The notes beneath the pieces are model-generated. The model ran no database searches, had not been told where the DNA came from, and saw only the letters and a program-made list of their open reading frames with translations. Positions 7,520-15,317 of a stretch of 45,385 bases of DNA are shown here, one piece after another (position 1 is the stretch's first letter; each line of letters starts with the position of its first letter). The stretch is from Pseudomonas viridiflava (GTDB lineage Bacteria > Pseudomonadota > Gammaproteobacteria > Pseudomonadales > Pseudomonadaceae), in assembly GCF_001642795.1 (NCBI RefSeq), contig NZ_LKEH01000043.1, positions 249 through 45,633 on the forward strand, given 5' to 3'. Made by a program: the position numbers and the translations under genes.

Positions 7520-9034
7520 ATGTCCAGCAAACGGTCCGTGATTCGCAACACCGCCCTGAACTACATCGGTCAGGCCTACGTCCTGCTGGTCGGAATTCTG
7601 ATCCTGCCCTTCTACCTCGGCCATCTTGGCGCTGAAGTCTATGGACTGATCGGGTTCTTCACCGTGCTGCAGGCATGGCTGCAACTGCTCGACGCAGGAT
7701 TGTCACCCAGCCTGGTGCGTGCCGTGGCCCATGGACAGGGAGCGCCTGCCAGTGAACATGCGGCGGGCCGTCTGCTGCGCTCCTTCGAGCTTATGTTCCT
7801 GCCGATGGCGATCATCAGTTGCACGACGATCTACCTGGCCAGCTCGTGGATTGCGACCCACTGGCTCAACGCCAATACGCTGCAACCACAGACGCTGATC
7901 AACTGCATCGGCCTGATGGGCGTGGTGATTGCGCTGCGGCTGTATTCGACCCTGTACAAAAGCGGTATCCAGGGCCTTGAGCAGCATGCCTGGCTGAATG
8001 CAGTCAACGTGCTGATTGCCACCCTGCGCTATTTCGGCGGCCTGGTGCTGGTCAGCCAGTTCTCGCAGGACCCGCAGGACTTCTTCGAGTTTCAGGTCGT
8101 CGTGGGGCTGATCGAAGCCTTGATCTTCGCGACCCGGGCCTGGCAGCAAATGCCGGTTGCACACTGGTCCGACGGTTTCGACTGGCAACGGGTCAGGCCG
8201 ATTCTGCCGTTCGCGGCGAGCATGTCGCTCAGCGCGGTGTTGTGGATCGTGCTGACCCAGATGGACAAGGCGTTGCTGTCCAGCCTGCTGCCGCTGGACC
8301 AGTACGGTTATTTCTCGCTCGTGGCGTTGATGACCACCGGCATCATGATGCTGACCAACCCGCTGGTGCAGACCCTGCTGCCGCGCCTGACCGTACTGAT
8401 GGCCGAAGGCAGACGCGACGACATGCACGCCCTGTTTCTGGCGGCCCACCGTTTCGTCTGCACCTTTCTGTTTCCACTGGCGGCAGTCATTGCGCTGCAT
8501 GCCGAACCGCTGGTGCTCGCCTGGACAGGCGATGCAGACGCCGCGCGCTGGAGCCGGCCGATCCTGAGTTGGTACGCGCTGGGCAGCGCGATCATGGCGG
8601 CCAGCGCCTTTCAGTTCTACCTGCAGTACGCCTACGGCCAGATGCACCTGCACCTCTGGTACAGCGTCATTTCAGCCGTCATCACCGTGCCGACCCTGTT
8701 TCTGGCCATTCACTTTCAAGGCGTATACGGCGCGGCGCTGGCCTGGTTCTTTCTGCGTGCAGCGTCGTTCGCCATCTGGCCGATGATCGTCCACCAACGT
8801 CTCGCACCGGGCATTCATGGTCAGTGGCTGCGCGACATCCTGCGCATCAGTGTGATGACCGCAGCGGGCCTTTTCATCAGCCAGCCGGTGTTCGACCTGA
8901 TCGCCGGTCAGAGCCGCACCAGCCTGTTTCTGGCCTTGGCGGCGAGCGGCTTCATCACCCTTGCGCTGGTCGCCGCGAGCTACAAGCCACTGGCATTGAA
9001 GATCTACATCTTGTTCAGCAAACCGAGTACATGA
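7520..9034 (+). CDS. Wzx-type polysaccharide flippase
   Basis: A 504-aa integral membrane protein of the MATE/MOP exporter type, expected to flip the undecaprenyl-linked repeat unit across the inner membrane. The first segment (residues 10-35, ALNYIGQAYVLLVGILILPF) and FGAEVYGL-like GHLGAEVYGLIGFF after it are typical of Wzx/RfbX proteins, and about 12-14 hydrophobic segments follow. The real start is the ATG at 7520, five nucleotides after the aminotransferase stop; the longer open frame from 7391 would overlap that gene and lacks a membrane start. No Wzy polymerase is next to it. Confidence 0.82.
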   Translation: MSSKRSVIRNTALNYIGQAYVLLVGILILPFYLGHLGAEVYGLIGFFTVLQAWLQLLDAGLSPSLVRAVAHGQGAPASEHAAGRLLRSFELMFLPMAIISCTTIYLASSWIATHWLNANTLQPQTLINCIGLMGVVIALRLYSTLYKSGIQGLEQHAWLNAVNVLIATLRYFGGLVLVSQFSQDPQDFFEFQVVVGLIEALIFATRAWQQMPVAHWSDGFDWQRVRPILPFAASMSLSAVLWIVLTQMDKALLSSLLPLDQYGYFSLVALMTTGIMMLTNPLVQTLLPRLTVLMAEGRRDDMHALFLAAHRFVCTFLFPLAAVIALHAEPLVLAWTGDADAARWSRPILSWYALGSAIMAASAFQFYLQYAYGQMHLHLWYSVISAVITVPTLFLAIHFQGVYGAALAWFFLRAASFAIWPMIVHQRLAPGIHGQWLRDILRISVMTAAGLFISQPVFDLIAGQSRTSLFLALAASGFITLALVAASYKPLALKIYILFSKPST

Positions 9035-9037
9035 GCC

Positions 9038-9979
9038 ATGGATGTCACTGCAAAAAAAGCCGGCACGACGCGTCCGGAGCACCAGCCGCCGCTGCTGAGT
9101 ATCGTTTGCCCAGCCTACAATCAGGAAGCGTTCATCGCCCAGACGCTGGATGGCTTTCTGTCCCAGCAAACCTCATTCAGCTACGAGATTCTGGTCCACG
9201 ACGATGCGTCCACCGACGGCACGGCCCGTATCATTGCGCAGTACACCGAACGCCACCCGACGATCATCCGGGCCTTCTATCAACAGACCAACCAGTACAG
9301 CCAGGGCATTCCCTGCGTGCCGAATCTGTTCGCCAAGGCGCGCGGGCGTTACATCGCCTACTGCGAGGCCGACGACTACTGGACCGACCCGCGCAAGCTG
9401 CAACTGCAGGTGGACTTTCTTGAAAGCCATCCCGACTACGTCATTACCTACCACGACGCGTTCGCATTCGACGAGAACGGCCAGTACGGCATTCAGTTGC
9501 AAGGTGATCTGCGCGCCGACGCCACCAGCCTGGAGCTGCAGCAGGCGCGCCGCATTTCGACCCTGACCACCTGCTTTCGCAATGTATTCAGCGCCATGCC
9601 ACCCGAACTGCACATTCGCATCGCGCCGTTGAACGATCTGTGCTGGTGGTCGCTGCTGGGTGCCTACGGCAAGGGCAAGTTCATCGCCGAGATCAAGCCG
9701 GCTGCTTACCGATTGCATCCGGGCGGCGTGTTCTCGATGCGCAGCGACAAACGCAAGTTGCACATGAGTCTGCAGACCTGTTCGAGCCTGGCCAACTACT
9801 ACAACCGCCTGGGTAACCAGGCACTGTACGAATACTTCCTGATGCAGACGGTCTGCCTGTCGCTGTCGGCGCTGGAGCCGCGCCATAAGCTGCAGACGCT
9901 GTTGATGGTGGCGCGCAACTTTGCCGTCAACCTGAGCAAACGACTCTGGTCCGGCACCGGCAAAGCCCATGTTCAGTAA
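9038..9979 (+). CDS. Glycosyltransferase, GT2 family (GT-A fold)
   Basis: A 313-aa cytosolic glycosyltransferase. The GT-A signature is complete: LLSIVCPAYNQEAFIAQTL at the start, ILVHDDASTDGT in the nucleotide-binding part, and a metal-binding acidic motif in YIAYCEADDYW near residue 110. It probably adds one sugar to the lipid-linked repeat unit. It starts 3 nt after the flippase stop and overlaps the phosphatase gene by 11 nt, so translation is probably coupled. Donor and acceptor sugars cannot be read from the sequence. Confidence 0.85.
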   Translation: MDVTAKKAGTTRPEHQPPLLSIVCPAYNQEAFIAQTLDGFLSQQTSFSYEILVHDDASTDGTARIIAQYTERHPTIIRAFYQQTNQYSQGIPCVPNLFAKARGRYIAYCEADDYWTDPRKLQLQVDFLESHPDYVITYHDAFAFDENGQYGIQLQGDLRADATSLELQQARRISTLTTCFRNVFSAMPPELHIRIAPLNDLCWWSLLGAYGKGKFIAEIKPAAYRLHPGGVFSMRSDKRKLHMSLQTCSSLANYYNRLGNQALYEYFLMQTVCLSLSALEPRHKLQTLLMVARNFAVNLSKRLWSGTGKAHVQ

Positions 9980-10421
9980 CGTGCTGGTGGTGTGCGTTGG
10001 CAACATCTGCCGCAGCCCGATGGCTGTCGCGCTGTTGCGTCACCGCCTGGCAGACCCGGAAGTGCGCATTCAATCGGCAGGCATTGCCGCCCTGTCCGGC
10101 TCGGCCATGGACCCGCTGGCCAAGGCCGTCCTGCAGTCGCATCAGGTGCCGACCCGCCGCCATGAGGCGCGACAGGTGAACCGGCATCTGCTGCATCAGG
10201 CGGACCTGATCCTGCTCATGGAGCAGGCGCATTTTTCGCGAATTCTCAAGCTGGCGCCGGAAGTGCGCGGCAGAACCTTCCTGCTCGGCAAATGGCAGCA
10301 CACGCTGGAAATAGCAGACCCGTATCGACGACCCAAGTCAGCCTTTGAACAGACCTATCAGCATCTCTCGCGATGCATCGATGACTGGCTCCCCCATCTT
10401 CAGTCAGGAGAAACAAGATAA
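9969..10421 (+). CDS. wzb: Low-molecular-weight protein tyrosine phosphatase (Wzb-like)
   Basis: A 150-aa cytosolic phosphatase. The P-loop CX5R is Cys9-VGNIC-Arg15 followed by Ser16, and the general acid is Asp117 in IADPYRRP, the usual DP motif. In Wzy-dependent capsule loci this enzyme removes phosphate from the tyrosine cluster of its Wzc partner, and the wzc gene begins immediately after its stop codon, as expected. The start overlaps the preceding glycosyltransferase gene. Confidence 0.9.
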   Translation: MFSNVLVVCVGNICRSPMAVALLRHRLADPEVRIQSAGIAALSGSAMDPLAKAVLQSHQVPTRRHEARQVNRHLLHQADLILLMEQAHFSRILKLAPEVRGRTFLLGKWQHTLEIADPYRRPKSAFEQTYQHLSRCIDDWLPHLQSGETR

Positions 10422-12638
10422 ATGACCGTCATGAACCGTCCCTCCCTGGACTACTACCAGGACACCCGGATCGATCTGGCAACTATCTTGCGCATGTTGT
10501 TCGATCACAAGGCCTTGATCATCTGGACTGTCAGCCTGTTTTTCCTGGCCGGGCTTGCGTATGCGATTCTCGCCACGCCGGTGTTTCAGGCCAGCGCGAT
10601 GATTCAGATCGAGCCGAAGAAAGTCGGTATCGAGGGCACACCCGAGGTCAACAACAAGCCGTCGTCGGTGTCCCAGGCCACCACTGAAATCGAGCTGATC
10701 AAATCCCGAGCCCTGCTTGGCAAGGTGGTGGACGACCTGAAACTGAATCTGGTCCAGACGCCCGATTTCTTTCCGGTCATCGGTCCCTATCTCTATCGCA
10801 CGTTCAAGCCTGAATACGACGGTGCGCTGGCCGAGCCGCTGTTCGGCCTGACCCAGTACGCCTGGGGCGGCGAGAAAATCGATGTCTTCCAGCTGGAAGT
10901 ACCCGAAGCCCTGCTGGGCGAAAAGCTGACGCTGGTGGCAGGCAACCCCGGCCAGTTTTCGCTGTATGACAGCGATCACAACCTGTTGCTCAGTGGCGCC
11001 ATCAACCGGATCGTCGAGGGTAACGGCGTGAAGATTCAGGTCGCTGCCTTGCATGCGCACCCTGGCACCGAATTCACCATTTCGCGCCAGCGAACCCTGA
11101 CCTCGGCACTGATCTACCAGAATCGCCTGAAGATCACCGAAGCAGGCAAGGATTCGGGGATCATTTACCTGTCCATCGAGGATCAGGACGCCGACAAGGC
11201 CAACAAGATTCTGGACGAGGTCAGCCACCTCTATGTGCGCCAGAACGTTGAGCGCAGCTCTGCCGAAGCCGCACAGCGCCTGCAGTTCCTGCGCTCGCAA
11301 CTGCCCATGGTGCGCAAGCAGCTGGAAGAGTCCGAAGTGGCCCTGAACAACTTTCAGACCAGTGCCAAATCGGTGGACCTGAGCATCGAGACCAAAGGTG
11401 TGCTGGATCAGGTGGTCAAGCTGGACTCGATGCTGTCGGAACTCAAGCTCAAGCGCGTCGAGATCGAACGCCTGTACACCCAGGAACACCCGACCTATCG
11501 CAGTCTGATGAGTCAGATGAGCCAGCTTGAACAGCAGAAACAGGGCTTGCTGAAGAAGATCGAGGCCCTGCCGATGACGCAACAGGAACTGCTGCGTCTG
11601 ACCCGCGACATGCAGGTCACCAGCCAGACCTACACCCTGATGCTCAACAAGAGCCAGGAGCAGGACATTCTGCGCGCAGGAAGCATCGGTAACGTGCGGG
11701 TGATCGACAACGCCGATACCAACGTCGAACGGCCGGTCAAGCCGATGAAAACCCTGGTTGTGCTGCTGGCCACGCTGGTCGGGGCACTGGTAGCGGTGAC
11801 CATCATCTTTGTTCGCCAGGCCTTCTACCGCGGCGTGGAAAGCGCCGAGGTCATCGAAAACAGCGGCATGCCGGTGTATGCGTCGCTGCCCTACTCTCGC
11901 CAGCAGGACCGTCTGGAGAAAACCACCAAGGGCGGCGGCGCGCCCAAGGAATCAAAGCTGCTGAGCATTGCGGCGCCCAATGAACTGGCTATCGAGTCTT
12001 TGCGCAGCCTGCGCACCAGCCTGCATTTCGCGATGCTCGAAGCGCGCAACAACGTGCTGATGATTTCCAGCCCGTCGCCCGGCGCGGGCAAGTCGTTCGT
12101 GTCCAGCAACCTGGCAGCGATCATTGCCCAGACCGGCAAACGCGTACTGCTCATCGACGCCGACATGCGCAAGGGCTACCTGCACCGGATCTTCGGCCTG
12201 CAACCCAAACACGGTCTGTCCGACACCCTGGCTGCCCGATTGAAATGCACCGAGGTGATCAATCACACCCAGATTCGCCATCTGGACTTTATCTCCTGCG
12301 GCTTCGCGGCGCCCAACCCTTCCGAACTGCTGATGCACGACAACTTCAACAAGATGCTCACCGAGCTGTCGCCGTTGTACGACCTGATCCTGGTGGACAC
12401 CCCGCCCATCCTCGCGGTAACCGATGCCACGCTGGTCGGCCGTCAGGCGGGCACCTGCCTGCTGGTCGCACGCTTCGGCATCACCACGCTCAAGGAAATC
12501 GAGGCCTGCAAACGCCGGCTCGGCCAGAACGGCATTCTGATCAAAGGCGCCATCTTCAACGCCGTAGTCCGCAAGGCAACCACCTCGGACTACGACTGCG
12601 CGGCGTATGGCTACAACTACCACCCCGTCAACAAATGA
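10422..12638 (+). CDS. wzc: Polysaccharide co-polymerase and tyrosine autokinase (Wzc-like)
   Basis: A 738-aa inner-membrane protein that controls chain length and export with Wza. The N-terminal Wzz domain starts with a membrane segment near residues 33-55; a long periplasmic coiled-coil region (about 280-390) and GNVRVIDNAD lead to the second membrane segment near 445-465. The cytosolic bacterial tyrosine-kinase domain has Walker A SSPSPGAGKS (Lys557), Walker A' VLLIDADMR and Walker B LILVDTPP. The C-terminal tail has Tyr724, Tyr729, Tyr731 and Tyr733, the autophosphorylation cluster that Wzb would act on. AGGAG lies about 10 nt before the ATG; a second ATG at 10431 is also possible. Confidence 0.93.
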   Translation: MTVMNRPSLDYYQDTRIDLATILRMLFDHKALIIWTVSLFFLAGLAYAILATPVFQASAMIQIEPKKVGIEGTPEVNNKPSSVSQATTEIELIKSRALLGKVVDDLKLNLVQTPDFFPVIGPYLYRTFKPEYDGALAEPLFGLTQYAWGGEKIDVFQLEVPEALLGEKLTLVAGNPGQFSLYDSDHNLLLSGAINRIVEGNGVKIQVAALHAHPGTEFTISRQRTLTSALIYQNRLKITEAGKDSGIIYLSIEDQDADKANKILDEVSHLYVRQNVERSSAEAAQRLQFLRSQLPMVRKQLEESEVALNNFQTSAKSVDLSIETKGVLDQVVKLDSMLSELKLKRVEIERLYTQEHPTYRSLMSQMSQLEQQKQGLLKKIEALPMTQQELLRLTRDMQVTSQTYTLMLNKSQEQDILRAGSIGNVRVIDNADTNVERPVKPMKTLVVLLATLVGALVAVTIIFVRQAFYRGVESAEVIENSGMPVYASLPYSRQQDRLEKTTKGGGAPKESKLLSIAAPNELAIESLRSLRTSLHFAMLEARNNVLMISSPSPGAGKSFVSSNLAAIIAQTGKRVLLIDADMRKGYLHRIFGLQPKHGLSDTLAARLKCTEVINHTQIRHLDFISCGFAAPNPSELLMHDNFNKMLTELSPLYDLILVDTPPILAVTDATLVGRQAGTCLLVARFGITTLKEIEACKRRLGQNGILIKGAIFNAVVRKATTSDYDCAAYGYNYHPVNK

Positions 12639-12682
12639 ACGCCCCGGATAACGCTCTCTTCAAGCCCTAAAAGGAATTAACC

Positions 12683-13471
12683 ATGGCCAGAACCGTAGCA
12701 ATGATGCAGCCCTACCTGTTTCCCTATCTGGGCTACTTCCAGTTGATCGCAGCCGCTGATGTCTTCGTCCTGGGCGACGACCTGCAGTACATCCGGGCGG
12801 GCTGGGTAAATCGCAACCGGATCCTGAGCAACGGCCAGGCCCGACTGATCACCTTCCCGCTGAAGAAGGATCACTTCGAGCTGCCCATCATGCAGCGCAG
12901 CCTGATCGACAATTTTTCCGACGAAGCCAGTCGGCTGATCAATGTCATCGCTCAGAACTATCGCCGGGCGCCGTACTTTGCGCAGGTGATGCCGTTGCTG
13001 GAGCGACTGATCCGCCATCCGCAATACAACCTGGCGCTGTATGCGGAAAACACCTTGCGTGAGCTGTGCGCTTATCTGCAGATCGATACGCCGATCATTC
13101 GCGGCTCCGATCTGAAGATCAACCAATGCACCGACAGGCAGGATCGGGTGATCCGGGTGGCACACGCGCTGTCCGCCACCTCGGTGCTCAACCCGCTGGG
13201 CGGCATGCAGCTTTACGACCGCGACCGCTTTGCCCGCAACGGTCTGCTGCTGCGCTTTTTCTCCATGCGTCCCGTCACGTACCCGCAACTGGGCCAGCCC
13301 TTCGTCAGTGACCTGTCGATCATTGACGTGCTGATGTTCAACAGTCTGGAACAGGTGCAGGCGCTGCTGAGCCAGTGCACGACCCACGATCTGCAGGTTG
13401 CCAACGATCCGTTCGTGCGGATCGGTCAGGACCCGACACTTGCCCCTTCCTCGCAACTGGCAGCGGAGTGA
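12683..13471 (+). CDS. WbqC-like family protein
   Basis: A 262-aa protein with the WbqC family start: MMQPYLFPYLGYFQLIAAADVFVLGDD, then the VNRNRI block and ITFPLKK near residue 65. Family members occur in O-antigen and capsule loci, where they are suspected to help attach an acyl or amino-acid group to an amino sugar; the reaction is not firmly known to me. The sugar aminotransferase in the same operon fits such a role, but this is inference. AAGGAATTAACC stands before the ATG. It ends 5 nt before the antiterminator gene. Confidence 0.78.
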   Translation: MARTVAMMQPYLFPYLGYFQLIAAADVFVLGDDLQYIRAGWVNRNRILSNGQARLITFPLKKDHFELPIMQRSLIDNFSDEASRLINVIAQNYRRAPYFAQVMPLLERLIRHPQYNLALYAENTLRELCAYLQIDTPIIRGSDLKINQCTDRQDRVIRVAHALSATSVLNPLGGMQLYDRDRFARNGLLLRFFSMRPVTYPQLGQPFVSDLSIIDVLMFNSLEQVQALLSQCTTHDLQVANDPFVRIGQDPTLAPSSQLAAE

Positions 13472-13476
13472 GTCCC

Positions 13477-13989
13477 ATGTCCTTATCCGAACGTCCCGCC
13501 CGCTGGTATCTGATCCAGACCAAACCCCGCCAGGAAGCCCGTGCCGAAGAGCACCTGCAGCGCCAGCATTTCGAGTGCTACCGGCCACTCAAGTCGGGGG
13601 AAAGAAAGCGCAGCAACCGGACTTCGGTCGAAGAGGAACTGTTCCCGGGCTACCTGTTCATCCGCATGGATCAGGTGCATGACAACTGGTACCCGATCCG
13701 CTCGACACGTGGAGTGGCACGCATCGTCACCTTCGGCGGACACCCGGTGCCGGTGCGTGACGAGTTGATCGAGCAGATCCGCCAGCGGTTGTCTGCATCG
13801 GCGCCAAGAATGGTGTTTACCCAGGGCGAGCCGGTGCTGATCAAGACGGGTGGTTTTTGCGACGTCGAAGCCATCTTCCTGGCCACCGACGGCACCGAGC
13901 GCGCCGTGATCCTGCTCAACATGCTGCAACGTCAGCAGAAAGTCGTGCTGCCGATCAGCAGTCTGGCACGGATGGAAGCGCGGGTTTGA
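13477..13989 (+). CDS. rfaH: RfaH-family NusG paralogue (operon-specific antiterminator)
   Basis: A 170-aa NusG-like protein. Aligned by eye with E. coli RfaH it keeps the residues reported to contact ops DNA: Lys16, Arg22, His26, Arg29, Gln30 (E. coli K10, R16, H20, R23, Q24) and Thr77-Arg78 (T72-R73, in STRGVARIVTFG). ELFPGYLF matches PLFPNYLF, and the C-terminal VILLNML block resembles RfaH MLLLNLI rather than NusG. Housekeeping NusG is therefore unlikely. It starts 5 nt after the WbqC-like gene with GGAG upstream; an open frame from 13375 would overlap that gene. Its target is probably the ops element in the leader of this same operon, giving positive feedback. A REPIN follows it. Confidence 0.87.
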   Translation: MSLSERPARWYLIQTKPRQEARAEEHLQRQHFECYRPLKSGERKRSNRTSVEEELFPGYLFIRMDQVHDNWYPIRSTRGVARIVTFGGHPVPVRDELIEQIRQRLSASAPRMVFTQGEPVLIKTGGFCDVEAIFLATDGTERAVILLNMLQRQQKVVLPISSLARMEARV

Positions 13990-14080
13990 GGGTTCGCGCA
14001 GTGCAGCAGTAACGCCAGGTCTGGCAACAAACATCGCCTCGTATCTACAACACGTGATCTGCTGAGTGAACAGGCTTTTT

Positions 14081-14166
14081 GTGGGAGGCGGCTTGCCGGC
14101 GACGAACGATGACATGTTTTTCCTGACATACCGCGTCGACCGAATCGCCGGCAAGCCGCCTCCCAC
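14081..14166. repeat. REPIN: two inverted REP arms around a 42-nt spacer
   Basis: The arm GTGGGAGGCGGCTTGCCGGC (from 14081, 22 nt) is repeated exactly inverted at 14145-14166, with a 42-nt spacer at 14103-14144. This is the doublet form of Pseudomonas REP elements and can fold into a long hairpin. It sits inside the polysaccharide operon in the 326-nt gap between the antiterminator gene and the next glycosyltransferase. A related copy is at 36202-36287. Confidence 0.9.
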
Positions 14167-14222
14167 AGTCAGGGGTTTGCTGCTGGACAGCGCTACGTCG
14201 AAGACGTAGTGGCGCGTCTCAC
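14167..14222. repeat. Conserved 56-nt tail following the REPIN
   Basis: The sequence after the right REP arm aligns with 36288-36343 over its whole length at about 85% identity, with an identical core GTCGAAGACGTAGTGGCGC. It ends in a degenerate CTCAC where the other copy has CTCCCAC, so it looks like the remains of a third REP-type arm. The 93 nt from 14223 to the next start hold no gene. Confidence 0.7.
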
Positions 14223-14315
14223 ATGAGATCGCCGTCATTCAATAAGCGCGTGCCTGCCAGCCACTCACACCACGACCATCGACAGTCCCCTTCACGCCAA
14301 CACCGGAAACAGACC

Positions 14316-15317
14316 ATGACCCACCGGACCACCCTGGTGACGCTCACCTATGGTGATCGTTTCAACTATCTGCACACGCTGGTCAGCCGTTCGCTGGAAA
14401 GCCCGCTGATCGAGCGGGTCATCATCGTCAGTAACGCTTCGGTCGCGCCGCTGCAGAATCTGAGCAGCAAGTGGCCCGGTCAGGTCGAAGTCATCCGGCT
14501 GGAACACAACACCGGTTCGGCACACGGCTATTCAGTCGGCATCCAGGCCGCGCTGGATGCCGGGGCCGAATACATCTGGCTGATGGATGACGACAACGCA
14601 CCTACCATCAACGCCATCGAAGTGCTTCACCATCATCTCCACCAGCGAGAAGTCATCGATGGCCGGGACAAGACGGCAGTGCTCGGGTTTCGTCCCACGC
14701 ATCAGGCTGACATTGCAGCCGGCGTACCCCGACGATTCGCCGTTCAACTGAGGTCCAGCTTCTTCGGTTTTCACATCGCCCAGCTGCCTTACAAGATCTG
14801 GCGCCGTCTGCCCTGGGGCAAGCCTGCGGCCGATCACACTGTGCCGCAGACCGTTCAGTTGCCCTTTGCCACCTACGGCGGATTGCTGGCCCATCGCAGC
14901 CTTTACATCAAGATCGGCCTGCCACTGGAAGCGCTGAAGCTGTACGCCGATGACAGTGAATACACCTGGCGGATCACCGCCGGTGGCGGGCGGATTTATC
15001 TGGTGCCCGAGGCGCTGCTCGATGACCTGGAAGACTCCTGGAACATCAAGGCGCGCACCCGCAATGTCTACGAAAACTATTTGCTGGCCGGCTCGGATCT
15101 GCGCGCCTATTACGGCGCACGCAACCAGGCCTGGTTCGACAAAAACGTCTGGGCGTCGTCCCCTCTGCTCTACCGACTCAACCGCTGGGTGTTTTTCTGC
15201 CTGCTGCGCGTGATCGCCAGGCGTTGTGATGCCGCGCAGCGTCTGAGCCTGATCGAGCAGGCCATCAACGATGGCGAAGCTGGCGTGCTGGGCCTCAACA
15301 GGTCATATCCTCTATGA
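14316..15317 (+). CDS. Glycosyltransferase, GT2 family
   Basis: A 333-aa GT-A transferase: TTLVTLTYGDRFNYLHTLV, then VIIVSNAS, HNTGSAHGYSVGIQAAL and the acidic metal motif WLMDDDNAP near residue 90. The layout with a DDDN motif and C-terminal YADDSEYTWR resembles rhamnosyl- and galactofuranosyl-transferases of family 2; the sugar is not determined. An in-frame ATG at 14223 lies right against the repeat tail and would add 31 unconserved-looking residues; the ATG at 14316 starts at the beta strand and is preferred, although its GGA-type ribosome site is weak. Its stop overlaps the next start by 4 nt. Confidence 0.82.
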   Translation: MTHRTTLVTLTYGDRFNYLHTLVSRSLESPLIERVIIVSNASVAPLQNLSSKWPGQVEVIRLEHNTGSAHGYSVGIQAALDAGAEYIWLMDDDNAPTINAIEVLHHHLHQREVIDGRDKTAVLGFRPTHQADIAAGVPRRFAVQLRSSFFGFHIAQLPYKIWRRLPWGKPAADHTVPQTVQLPFATYGGLLAHRSLYIKIGLPLEALKLYADDSEYTWRITAGGGRIYLVPEALLDDLEDSWNIKARTRNVYENYLLAGSDLRAYYGARNQAWFDKNVWASSPLLYRLNRWVFFCLLRVIARRCDAAQRLSLIEQAINDGEAGVLGLNRSYPL

